A DNA stretch of 5,060 nt from Pseudomonadota bacterium (GTDB taxonomy: Bacteria; Pseudomonadota; Alphaproteobacteria; Rhizobiales; Methyloligellaceae). The stretch's first letter is position 1. Each line of letters begins with the position of its first letter. The translations under genes and the position numbers were made by a program. Below the pieces are notes generated by a model that searched no databases, was not told the origin of the DNA, and worked only from the letters and a program-made list of their open reading frames with translations. Shown here piece after piece: positions 1-4,831 of the stretch. The stretch is from NCBI GenBank assembly GCA_022567275.1, contig JADFHH010000179.1, positions 1 through 5,060 of the forward strand. Reading direction: 5' to 3'.

Positions 1-390
1 GTGCCATTCCTCCTTACGGCGCGGGCGGAAAACCTCATCCGCGGGCGCGATGATCTGGATGACACGATTTCGCGCCTTCAGGCGTTCGAGAAAGCCGGCG
101 CCGACGTGCTCTATGCGCCGGGCCTCAAGAGCGTGGAGGAAGTGCGCCGCGTCTGCGCCGCCATCTCAAAACCGGTCAATGTGTTGGCGACATCCGCGCT
201 CACCGTTGAAGGAATCGCGGCTGCGGGCGGCAAACGCATCAGCGTCGGCGGTGCGCTCGCCCGATCCGCCGTTGGCGGGTTCCTTAACGCCGCGCGGGAA
301 ATCCGTGAGCAAGGGACATTCACCGCATTCGCCGATGCGCCGGGTTTCGGTGAGGTGAATGAAATTATGGCGGGTGAGGGGCAGGAGTAG
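1..390 (+). CDS. Isocitrate lyase / PEP mutase superfamily enzyme, C-terminal part (5' end outside the window)
   Basis: The 129 visible residues resemble the second half of the isocitrate lyase / phosphoenolpyruvate mutase superfamily: TARAENLIRGR (residues 6-16), a dimetal/substrate-barrel segment AGADVLYAPGL (32-42), KPVNVLA (57-63) and KRISVGGAL (78-86). Enzymes of this family make or break C-C or C-P bonds next to a carboxylate on a Mg-binding TIM barrel in the cytoplasm. Examples are methylisocitrate lyase, PEP mutase and oxaloacetate hydrolase. Family members are roughly 250-290 residues, so about half is missing. The GTG at position 1 is most likely an internal valine codon rather than the start. 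The N-terminal catalytic loop that separates lyase from mutase is not in view, so the substrate cannot be assigned. The protein ends at TAG 388-390. The short inverted repeat that follows (401-406 / 419-424) is not a convincing terminator. Confidence 0.85.
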   Translation: MPFLLTARAENLIRGRDDLDDTISRLQAFEKAGADVLYAPGLKSVEEVRRVCAAISKPVNVLATSALTVEGIAAAGGKRISVGGALARSAVGGFLNAAREIREQGTFTAFADAPGFGEVNEIMAGEGQE

Positions 391-440
391 TGTCACCTCC
401 CCCGCCAGCAATACAAAAGGCGGGTATTGAACCATGGCAG

Positions 441-482
441 ATGCTTCGAGACGCGCCCTTACGGGCGCTCCTCAGCATGAGG
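441..482 (+). repeat. REP-like palindrome, copy 1 (forward arm of composite A)
   Basis: An outer stem ATGCT (441-445) / AGCAT (474-478) encloses an inner stem GCGCCC / GGGCGC with loop TTAC. The unpaired CTTCGAGAC and TCCTC blocks are shared with the other copies. A second local hairpin, CCTC-AGCAT-GAGG, closes the 3' end. Confidence 0.8.
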
Positions 483-536
483 CATTGAATTTTTTTTCAT
501 CATTCAATCCTCCTCGAGGTGAGGATCGAAACTCAT

Positions 537-579
537 ACCTCATGCTGAGGAGCCGCCGCAGGCGGCGTCTCGAAGCATG
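537..579 (-). repeat. REP-like palindrome, copy 2 (inverted arm of composite A)
   Basis: This 43-bp copy is identical base for base to copy 4 at 982-1024. The outer stem is CATGCT (541-546) / AGCATG (574-579) and the inner stem is GCCGCC / GGCGGC around GCA. It is in the opposite orientation to copy 1. Confidence 0.85.
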
Positions 580-583
580 CGCC

Positions 584-873
584 TCATCCTCGACGCCGCG
601 ATAAATGGGGTAGAGCGCTTAGATCGCCACGGATAAGCGCCTGCTTTTTCGCTCTGCTCCATCCCTTTATCTTGCGTTCGGCTGCTATGGCGTCGGCTAT
701 GTGGTCGAAATATTCCGAATAGACCAATTCAACTGGCCTCCGGCGTGCAGTATATCCGCCGAACGCGCTCGAATTATGCTCGGCTATGCGGCGCTCGAGG
801 GAAGTTCGGGTCGGGTCGTGCCTGTATAGTAGCTGCCATCGCGACAGCGAAGGATGTAGACGTAAGCGCCCAT
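584..873 (-). pseudogene. GIY-YIG endonuclease (UPF0213/YhbQ-like), frameshifted by a 5-bp duplication
   Basis: Read on the minus strand from ATG 873-871, the first frame gives the GIY-YIG start YVYIL (residues 4-8) and YYTGTT (15-20). It then runs out of frame and stops at TAG 786-784. The neighbouring frame carries the rest of the domain: SLERRIAEHN with the catalytic arginine region, YTARRRPVELVY, and AAERKIKGWSRAKK with the metal-binding glutamate region, ending at TGA 586-584. The break is a tandem CCCGA duplication (806-815). Removing one unit restores a continuous 94-residue protein, the usual length for this small family, with the expected TTRTSLERR junction. Intact members are small predicted nucleases of unclear role. 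AAAAGGGG and GGAG upstream of the ATG could serve as a ribosome binding site. Composite palindromes lie 4 bases beyond the stop and 25 bases before the start. A genuine mutation fits best; an assembly error or recoding is possible. Confidence 0.85.
806..818. repeat. 5-bp tandem duplication causing the GIY-YIG frameshift
   Basis: The plus strand reads TCGGG TCGGG TCG (806-818). Deleting one TCGGG unit (806-810 or 811-815) restores the GIY-YIG reading frame exactly, with no other change needed. Confidence 0.8.
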
Positions 874-898
874 ACTCCAGCCCCTTTTCCGAGATAAC

Positions 899-938
899 AC
901 CCTTCGAGACGGCGCTTCGCGCTTCCTCAGGGTGAGGT
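899..938 (+). repeat. REP-like palindrome, copy 3 (forward arm of composite B, divergent)
   Basis: The layout matches copy 1 but the stem bases differ: the outer stem is ACCCT / AGGGT and the inner stem is GCGC-TTC-GCGC. The unpaired TTCGAGAC, TTCCTC and final GAGG blocks are kept. The copy starts 25 bases before the GIY-YIG start codon, upstream with respect to that gene. Confidence 0.75.
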
Positions 939-981
939 AATAATGTCCGCACCCTCCCTCGCGGTGTGGATCAAAATGCAC

Positions 982-1024
982 ACCTCATGCTGAGGAGCCG
1001 CCGCAGGCGGCGTCTCGAAGCATG
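982..1024 (-). repeat. REP-like palindrome, copy 4 (inverted arm of composite B)
   Basis: Identical over 43 bp to copy 2 at 537-579, and oriented opposite to copies 1 and 3. It ends 24 bases from the rmuC stop codon. Its hairpin lacks a T-tract, so it is not a standard intrinsic terminator for rmuC, although it could protect the 3' end of the mRNA. Confidence 0.85.
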
Positions 1025-1048
1025 TTACTTTCACCGTTTGAGATTGTG

Positions 1049-2239
1049 CTACTCACCCGCCAGCATATCCGCCCGCTTGCCGTTGCCGGATTTGGCCACG
1101 GGCTTTGCCTTTTTGCGCGCGCTGGCCGGCAGTTTGGGCCGCGCCTGGCGCTCGGCCTCCTCGTCGAAATCGAGGGTTTCGATTTTTCGCCCGCGCGAGG
1201 TGATTTTTTCCGACGACGTCAGCACCAGCTCGATATCTTTCGCCGACTGGCCGAAATGTTTTTGCAGATTCAAAACCCGGTCGCGCAGCCGGTGCACGTC
1301 GTCCATGAGATATGTGACCTCGTTCTGGATGAGGCCCGCCTGTTCGCGCATTTTCACGTCCTTCATGACCGCCTGCATGGTCTGCACGGCGAGCATCAAA
1401 ACGCTTGGCGAGACGATGTAAATGCGCGCGCGGGCCGCCTTCTGGATAATGTCGGGGAAACTTTCATGCAAATCCGCGTAGAGCGATTCAGCGGGCACGA
1501 ACATGAGCGCAGTGTCCTGGGTCTCGCCGGCGATGAAATAGCGTTCCGCGATTGACCTGATATGCGCCCCCACATCCGAGCGCACGCGCGCCATCGCCTG
1601 CTTCTTTTCGCTCTCGTCCTGCGCCTCGCGCAGCGCCTCGAAAGCCTCCAGCGGATATTTGGCGTCGATCACCAGATCCGGCGCGGTGGGCAGATGGATG
1701 AGGCAGTCGGGCCGCATATTGTTGGAAAGGGTCGCCTGAAAGGAGTAGGCGCCCTTTGGCAGGGCGTCTTCGATGATCGCTTCCATGCGCCCCTGGCCGT
1801 AGGCGCCGCGCTGCTGCTTGTTGGCGAGGATGGCCTGCAGGGAGACGATGTTGGAGGACAATTGGGTGATGTTCTTTTGCGCGGTGTCGATGACGGCGAG
1901 GCGCTCATTCAGTTTCGACAGGCTTTCTGTGGTTTTTTGCGCGCTCTCGTTCAGGTTTTGCCCCATGCGGTGGCTCACGGAGTCGAGGCGCTGATTGATG
2001 GAGCGCGTCAACTCCGACTGCCGTGAGACGGCAATCTCCGCGACCGTTTGCAGCCGGCCTTTCATCTCGGCCAGCTCGCCGTCGAGTTGCGATGCCCGCG
2101 CCGCGCGCTCGGCCCGCTCCTGGCGGCGCCGGGACATGTTGATGAACATAGCGATCAACAGCACCAGCAGCATAAGCGCTATCAGCACGAGCAGGGGGTC
2201 GAGCGCGATGCCGCCCAACTGGAGTGCGTATTGGTTCAT
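1049..2239 (-). CDS. rmuC: DNA recombination protein RmuC homologue
   Basis: The 396-residue protein has the RmuC domain order. It has a single hydrophobic membrane anchor near the N-terminus (about residues 15-33, LLVLIALMLLVLLI…). A long charged coiled-coil region rich in E, Q and R follows (about 36-140), with the conserved RmuC core from RGAYGQGRMEAIIE (about 144-157) onward. The core contains RPD (176-178) and VIDAKYPLEAFEAL (190-203), a PD-(D/E)XK-like D…DAK arrangement. The tail is Lys/Arg-rich. RmuC proteins limit recombination at inverted repeats in E. coli; the biochemical activity is a presumed nuclease. I prefer ATG 2239-2237. A TTG two codons upstream (2245-2243) is in frame but has no better context, and neither has a Shine-Dalgarno sequence. 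A TATAGT box (2252-2247, minus strand) sits so close that the mRNA could be leaderless, but no matching -35 is visible. rmuC is divergent from def. Confidence 0.93.
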   Translation of the reverse strand: MNQYALQLGGIALDPLLVLIALMLLVLLIAMFINMSRRRQERAERAARASQLDGELAEMKGRLQTVAEIAVSRQSELTRSINQRLDSVSHRMGQNLNESAQKTTESLSKLNERLAVIDTAQKNITQLSSNIVSLQAILANKQQRGAYGQGRMEAIIEDALPKGAYSFQATLSNNMRPDCLIHLPTAPDLVIDAKYPLEAFEALREAQDESEKKQAMARVRSDVGAHIRSIAERYFIAGETQDTALMFVPAESLYADLHESFPDIIQKAARARIYIVSPSVLMLAVQTMQAVMKDVKMREQAGLIQNEVTYLMDDVHRLRDRVLNLQKHFGQSAKDIELVLTSSEKITSRGRKIETLDFDEEAERQARPKLPASARKKAKPVAKSGNGKRADMLAGE

Positions 2240-2305
2240 GGGCAAAACTATAGCGCGATTCGTGGCGCCATTGGATCAAAACAGGAACAGTTATATGTTC
2301 GCCCG

Positions 2306-2348
2306 GGTGAGTTGACCCCGGCCGGGCCACCGCCTATCTCAACTCACC
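2306..2348. promoter_or_regulatory. Perfect 10-bp inverted repeat directly upstream of def
   Basis: GGTGAGTTGA (2306-2315) and TCAACTCACC (2339-2348) are exact reverse complements separated by 23 bases. The second arm ends one base before the def ATG. As DNA, the arms are three helical turns apart and overlap the candidate -35 and -10, as an operator would. As RNA, the hairpin would pair the bases just before the start codon. There is no T-tract, so it is not a terminator. The arms are seen directly; the function is inferred. Confidence 0.6.
2312..2340 (+). promoter_or_regulatory. Candidate def promoter, possibly giving a leaderless mRNA
   Basis: TTGACC (2312-2317) is a good -35 element, and a weak -10 TATCTC (2335-2340) follows at 17-bp spacing. 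Transcription would then begin at about 2346-2350, on or next to the def ATG. This agrees with the absence of any Shine-Dalgarno sequence before def. The weak -10 keeps confidence low. Confidence 0.35.
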
Positions 2349-2349
2349 T

Positions 2350-2898
2350 ATGACCAAACGCGACATCATCACCCTGCCCGATCCCATGCTGCGCAAGCCC
2401 AGCGCGCCGGTTGAACGCGTCGACGATGAGCTGCGCGCGCTGATGGATGACATGCTGGAGATCATGTATGGCGCGCCGGGCGTCGGGCTGGCGGCGGTGC
2501 AGCTGGCGATACCGCGCCGGGTTTTCGTCCTGGATGTGAATTACCGGCGCGCCGGGGAAGAGGAAGAAGAAGGCGGCGAAAAACCCAGGGCGCCCATCTG
2601 CATGGTCAACCCGGAGATTATCATGCGCTCCGAGGCGTTGCACGTCCATGAAGAAGGCTGCCTGTCGATCCCCGAATTCTACGCCGAAATCGAGCGCCCG
2701 GCGAAAATCATCGTGCGCTATATCGACCGCGAGGGAATACAACGGGAGATGGCGTGCGAAAACATGCTGGCGACCGTGGTCCAGCATGAGGTGGATCATC
2801 TCAACGGAAAGTTGTTCATCGACCATCTCTCGCGGCTCAAACGCGACCGGGTCATCAAGAAATTCGTCAAGGCGGCCAAGGGCGAGGTGGTGGCGTAG
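2350..2898 (+). CDS. def: Peptide deformylase
   Basis: This metalloenzyme removes the formyl group from the N-terminal methionine of new proteins as they leave the ribosome. All three deformylase motifs are present in the 182 residues. Motif I is GVGLAAVQ (44-51), with Val where Pro, Asn or similar is common. Motif II is EGCLS (102-106), with the metal-ligand Cys104. Motif III is QHEVDH (145-150), with His146 and His150 as ligands and Glu147 as catalytic base. An acidic insertion of six Glu and Gly residues (about 69-77) lies in the loop after strand LDVNY, a place where family members vary in length. The start fits the family N-terminus (ITLPDPMLRKPSAPVE). No Shine-Dalgarno sequence precedes it; a perfect inverted repeat does. 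Def is normally paired with fmt, but here the two are separated by a toxin-antitoxin module. Confidence 0.96.
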   Translation: MTKRDIITLPDPMLRKPSAPVERVDDELRALMDDMLEIMYGAPGVGLAAVQLAIPRRVFVLDVNYRRAGEEEEEGGEKPRAPICMVNPEIIMRSEALHVHEEGCLSIPEFYAEIERPAKIIVRYIDREGIQREMACENMLATVVQHEVDHLNGKLFIDHLSRLKRDRVIKKFVKAAKGEVVA

Positions 2899-2913
2899 CG
2901 GACCGCGCCGAGT

Positions 2914-2933
2914 TGTGATATCATGTGATATCA
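2914..2933. promoter_or_regulatory. Putative operator of the toxin-antitoxin operon
   Basis: The 10-base unit TGTGATATCA occurs twice in tandem (2914-2923 and 2924-2933). Each unit contains the self-complementary octamer TGATATCA (2916-2923 and 2926-2933), so the site is both a direct and an inverted repeat. TATCAT (2919-2924) would make a fair -10 within it. Ribbon-helix-helix antitoxins bind paired palindromic half-sites and repress their own operon, and this site ends 13 bases before the antitoxin ATG. The repeat is observed; binding by the antitoxin is inferred. Confidence 0.7.
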
Positions 2934-2946
2934 AAGGCGAGGCGAG

Positions 2947-3189
2947 ATGACCGATTTGCTGATCAGAAACCTGAACGCCGGCTTGAAGAAAAAGCTGGAA
3001 ATCAGCGCCCGAAAGCATCGGCGGAATCTTTCCGACGAGGCAAAACGCCTGCTGGACGCAGCCCTGGTTGAAGGCAGTCCCGCCAAGCCCTTGGGGGCAG
3101 CGCTGGCTGAGCATTTCAAGGGGCTGGGGCCCGTGGATTTCAATATCCCGCGAGTTGTCGAACAAGACCCGCCTCCGGATTTTGAATGA
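2947..3189 (+). CDS. Type II antitoxin, FitA/VapB-like ribbon-helix-helix protein
   Basis: This 80-residue protein begins with a ribbon-helix-helix DNA-binding fold: the strand TDLLIRNLN (2-10), helix A from AGLKKKLEISARKH (11-24), then the NLSDEAKRLLDAAL helix (27-40). The part after residue 45 is Pro-rich and acidic at the end (QDPPPDFE), as expected for a flexible segment that wraps and inhibits a PIN toxin. It should neutralise the downstream toxin and repress the operon through the TGATATCA repeat just upstream. The start is well supported by AAAGG (2933-2937) and CGAGG (2938-2942), the best Shine-Dalgarno sequences in front of any gene here. Its stop overlaps the toxin start by 4 bases (ATGA). 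I assign the family from sequence pattern only. Confidence 0.85.
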   Translation: MTDLLIRNLNAGLKKKLEISARKHRRNLSDEAKRLLDAALVEGSPAKPLGAALAEHFKGLGPVDFNIPRVVEQDPPPDFE

Positions 3190-3605
3190 TTATTCTCGAC
3201 ACGAATGTCATATCGGAGAGATTACGGGAACGACCCGATCAGAACATAAGTCTCTGGTTCGATTCGCAACCGGCAGACGCACTTTATCTGTGCACTCCGG
3301 TGTTGGCCGAGATGCAATTCGGCGCCGCCAGACTGCAACCCTCCGCGCGCCAGAGGGGGCTTTTGAACGCGATTTCGAGTTTGACGAGCGATGCATTTGA
3401 AGGGCGGATATTGTCATTCGATAAGGACGCCGCGTTAGCCTACGGTTTGATCTGTGCGCGACGCGAGGCGCTTGGCAGAACGATTGCGCCAATGGACGCC
3501 ATGATTGCCGCCATTGCCCGGTCGAACAATGCCAGCCTTGCCACACGCAATGTCGCCGACTTTGAACAGACCGGCATTGATGTGCTTAATCCATTCGTGG
3601 CGTAG
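3186..3605 (+). CDS. Type II toxin, PIN-domain ribonuclease (VapC/FitB family)
   Basis: At 139 residues the protein has the full length of a single PIN domain. The acidic Mg-binding residues are in the expected order: Asp5 in IILDTNVISE, Glu42 in VLAEMQFGA, Asp104 in APMDAMIAAIA and Asp125 in TRNVADFEQTG. The N-terminal LDTNVISE, central TPVLAEMQFG and C-terminal FEQTGIDVLNPF are typical of the FitB/VapC group. These enzymes are Mg-dependent endoribonucleases, often cutting tRNA or rRNA when the antitoxin is lost. No catalytic residue is missing, so the toxin looks functional. Translation is probably coupled to the antitoxin through the ATGA overlap (3186-3189), since no strong Shine-Dalgarno sequence is visible. 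The opening of the gene appears less GC-rich than def or fmt, which fits acquisition by transfer. The RNA target cannot be predicted. Confidence 0.9.
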   Translation: MIILDTNVISERLRERPDQNISLWFDSQPADALYLCTPVLAEMQFGAARLQPSARQRGLLNAISSLTSDAFEGRILSFDKDAALAYGLICARREALGRTIAPMDAMIAAIARSNNASLATRNVADFEQTGIDVLNPFVA

Positions 3606-3680
3606 CCTGACCGCACCGCCCTTAACCAAAAACTCTGTTCGCCGGACTCACCGCGCGAAAAGTGGGCTACACTCGTTTTT

Positions 3681-3851
3681 GTAAGGGCTTTGGCCCTGAC
3701 GATTACAGGGATGCCCGTTGGCTGTGGTGGCCTGAAGCGCGTCTAACCGTATGCGATATTTTACCGTTGAAGCCGATCTAGACGGTTGAGGTAAGCGGGT
3801 AATTCTGTTGGAGAGCCGTATCTTTACCGAGATGCGGCTCTCCGCATTTTT
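3681..3851 (+). ncRNA. Candidate structured small RNA, or terminator-containing leader of fmt
   Basis: No gene is seen between the toxin stop and fmt (3606-3898), but the strand reading towards fmt is full of complementary segments. AGGGC-TTTG-GCCCT (3684-3697) forms a tight hairpin inside GTAA…TTAC (3681-3684 / 3703-3706). TTACC (3761-3765) can pair with GGTAA (3790-3794), enclosing ACCGT / ACGGT. A 14-bp terminator hairpin ends the unit. A TACACT box (3668-3673) would place the start near 3681, giving about 170 nt, although the -35 is poor. The loop of the terminator repeats the TTACC motif, so GGTAA or GGGTAA (3797-3802) could pair with either copy. Two tiny frames (3711-3746, 11 codons; 3751-3789, 12 codons) have no ribosome binding site. 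I do not recognise 6S RNA, SRP RNA, RNase P RNA, tmRNA or a known riboswitch. Confidence 0.45.
3810..3851 (+). terminator. Strong intrinsic terminator between the toxin gene and fmt
   Basis: A 14-bp stem pairs 3810-3823 (GGAGAGCCGTATCT) with 3830-3843 (AGATGCGGCTCTCC), with one G-T wobble pair and a 6-base loop, TTACCG. It is followed by GCA and five T residues (3847-3851). This is the clearest terminator in the window. It should stop transcripts from def, the toxin operon or the small RNA about 48 bases before fmt, unless it is regulated. Confidence 0.88.
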
Positions 3852-3862
3852 GGCCGGGGGGA

Positions 3863-3892
3863 TTGCCGCGCCCTGTCGCGCGATGACATAAC
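3863..3892 (+). promoter_or_regulatory. Weak candidate promoter for fmt
   Basis: If the terminator works fully, fmt needs a promoter within 3852-3898. The only pattern seen is TTGCCG (3863-3868) and CATAAC (3887-3892) at 18-bp spacing. This would start the transcript at or next to the fmt ATG. The match is poor and is offered only as the best available. Confidence 0.2.
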
Positions 3893-3898
3893 GCCCCT

Positions 3899-4831
3899 AT
3901 GAGCTTACGTATCATTTTTATGGGAACGCCCGATTTCGCCGTGCCCTGCCTGTCGGAATTGCTGGGCGCGGGCCATGAGGTGGCGGGGGTTTACACCCGG
4001 CCGCCCCGCGCCGCGGGGCGCGGGCAGAAACAACGCCTCTCGCCGGTGCATGTTTTCGCGCAACACTCCGGCTGGCCCGTGTTTACCCCCGCAACCTTGA
4101 AAAATGCGCAACAGCAGCAGGACTTCGCCGGACTTGGAGCGGACGCCGTTATCGTGGTGGCCTATGGGCTTATTCTCCCCAAAGCCATGCTCGATGCGCC
4201 GAAGCATGGCTGTCTTAATCTGCATGCATCGCTGCTGCCGCGCTGGCGCGGCGCCGCCCCCATTCAGCGCGCCATCATGGCGGGCGATTCCGAGACCGGA
4301 ATTATGGTGATGCGCATGGATGAGGGGCTGGATACGGGGCCTATATGTCTGGCCGAGCGCGTGGCGATTGGCGCGGATGAAACCGCGGGCGAGCTGCATG
4401 ACGCGCTGGCGCGACTGGGCGCGGATTTGATGGTGCGGGCGCTCGCCGCACTGGAGCGCGGCTCTCTGGACTGCACCGGGCAGGCGGAACATGGCGTGCG
4501 CATCGCCGCCAAGGTTGAGAAGAGCGAAACACGCATTGACTGGACCCGCCCGGCGGTGGAAGTGCATAACCATATTCGCGGACTCTCACCCTTCCCCGGC
4601 GCCTGGTTCGAGTTAGCGGCGAACGGCAAGATTGAGCGCGTGAAAGTATTGCGCTCCAGCATGGGCAAAGGGGATGGCGCACCGGGCGAAGCGCAGGACG
4701 ATCGCCTGACAATTTCCTGCGGCGCAGGTGCGATTTGTCTCACCCGTCTGCAGCGCGCCGGTAAGAAACCTATGAGCGCGGAAGAATTTCTGCGCGGACA
4801 GGCAATTACCCGGGGAACGCTTCTCGCGTGA
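3899..4831 (+). CDS. fmt: Methionyl-tRNA formyltransferase
   Basis: This enzyme transfers a formyl group from 10-formyl-tetrahydrofolate to Met-tRNA(fMet), preparing it for initiation; Def later removes that group. The 310 residues match the usual full length. The N-terminal Rossmann-type domain opens with RIIFMGTPDFAVPCL (4-18), and a basic loop RPPRAAGRGQK (34-44) follows, the region that enters the tRNA acceptor stem. The active site shows Asn107 and His109 in NLHASLLPRWRG and Asp145 in GLDTGPI, the Asn/His/Asp triad of formyltransferases. The C-terminal OB-like domain includes AAKVEKSETRIDW (203-215) and NHIRGLSPFPGAW (224-236). The start matches the family N-terminus but has no Shine-Dalgarno sequence (ACGCCCCT before ATG). 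A strong terminator lies 48 bases upstream. The tRNA-modification gene truA, which often follows fmt in related bacteria, is not visible in the remaining 229 bases. Confidence 0.96.
   Translation: MSLRIIFMGTPDFAVPCLSELLGAGHEVAGVYTRPPRAAGRGQKQRLSPVHVFAQHSGWPVFTPATLKNAQQQQDFAGLGADAVIVVAYGLILPKAMLDAPKHGCLNLHASLLPRWRGAAPIQRAIMAGDSETGIMVMRMDEGLDTGPICLAERVAIGADETAGELHDALARLGADLMVRALAALERGSLDCTGQAEHGVRIAAKVEKSETRIDWTRPAVEVHNHIRGLSPFPGAWFELAANGKIERVKVLRSSMGKGDGAPGEAQDDRLTISCGAGAICLTRLQRAGKKPMSAEEFLRGQAITRGTLLA

Larger units (their letters stand above)
441..579. repeat. Composite palindromic repeat A: two inverted REP-like arms around an AT-rich linker
   Basis: The unit consists of a forward arm (441-482), a linker (483-536) and an inverted arm (537-579). 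The linker contains a 7-bp inverted repeat, ATTGAAT (484-490) and ATTCAAT (502-508), with a T run in its loop. After it comes a segment (509-536) that is also found, with a few changes, in composite B at 953-981. The order arm, linker, inverted arm is the same in both composites. The unit lies between the 3' end of the mutase-family gene and the 3' end of the GIY-YIG gene, stopping 4 bases before that gene's stop codon. This layout resembles REP/BIME clusters; the element is not one I can name. Confidence 0.8.
899..1024. repeat. Composite palindromic repeat B
   Basis: The order is the same as in composite A: forward arm (899-938), linker (939-981), inverted arm (982-1024). Linker segment 953-981 aligns with 509-536 of composite A, including shared CTCG, GGTG and GGATC blocks. 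The AT-rich hairpin of composite A is absent. The unit fills the gap between the GIY-YIG start and the 3' end of rmuC, so the two composites are direct copies on either side of the nuclease gene. Confidence 0.8.

Noticed and set aside
401..429. Inverted repeats CCCGCC/GGCGGG and CAATAC/GTATTG after the mutase-family gene, as a possible terminator
   Set aside because: The two stems overlap and exclude each other, the loop is long and there is no T-tract.
584..952. Alternative intact reading of the GIY-YIG gene from an ATG at 952
   Set aside because: Its first 45 or so residues are translated palindrome and out-of-frame sequence, and the GIY and YIG strands are missing, so it is not a working nuclease.
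1022..1555. Long open frame on the plus strand opposite rmuC
   Set aside because: It lies antisense to a clear RmuC protein, starts inside a repeat and has an Arg/His/Phe-rich composition with no recognisable domain.
2344..3165. 273-codon open frame on the minus strand across def and the antitoxin gene
   Set aside because: It is antisense to three intact deformylase motifs and the antitoxin fold; GC-rich coding DNA often leaves the opposite strand open.
3711..3789. Two short frames in the spacer before fmt (11 and 12 codons) as leader peptides
   Set aside because: Neither has a ribosome binding site or a run of regulatory codons; frames this short are expected by chance.
3905..4573. 222-codon open frame on the minus strand within fmt
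   Set aside because: It is a mirror of fmt, with a His/Gln/Arg-rich composition and no domain.
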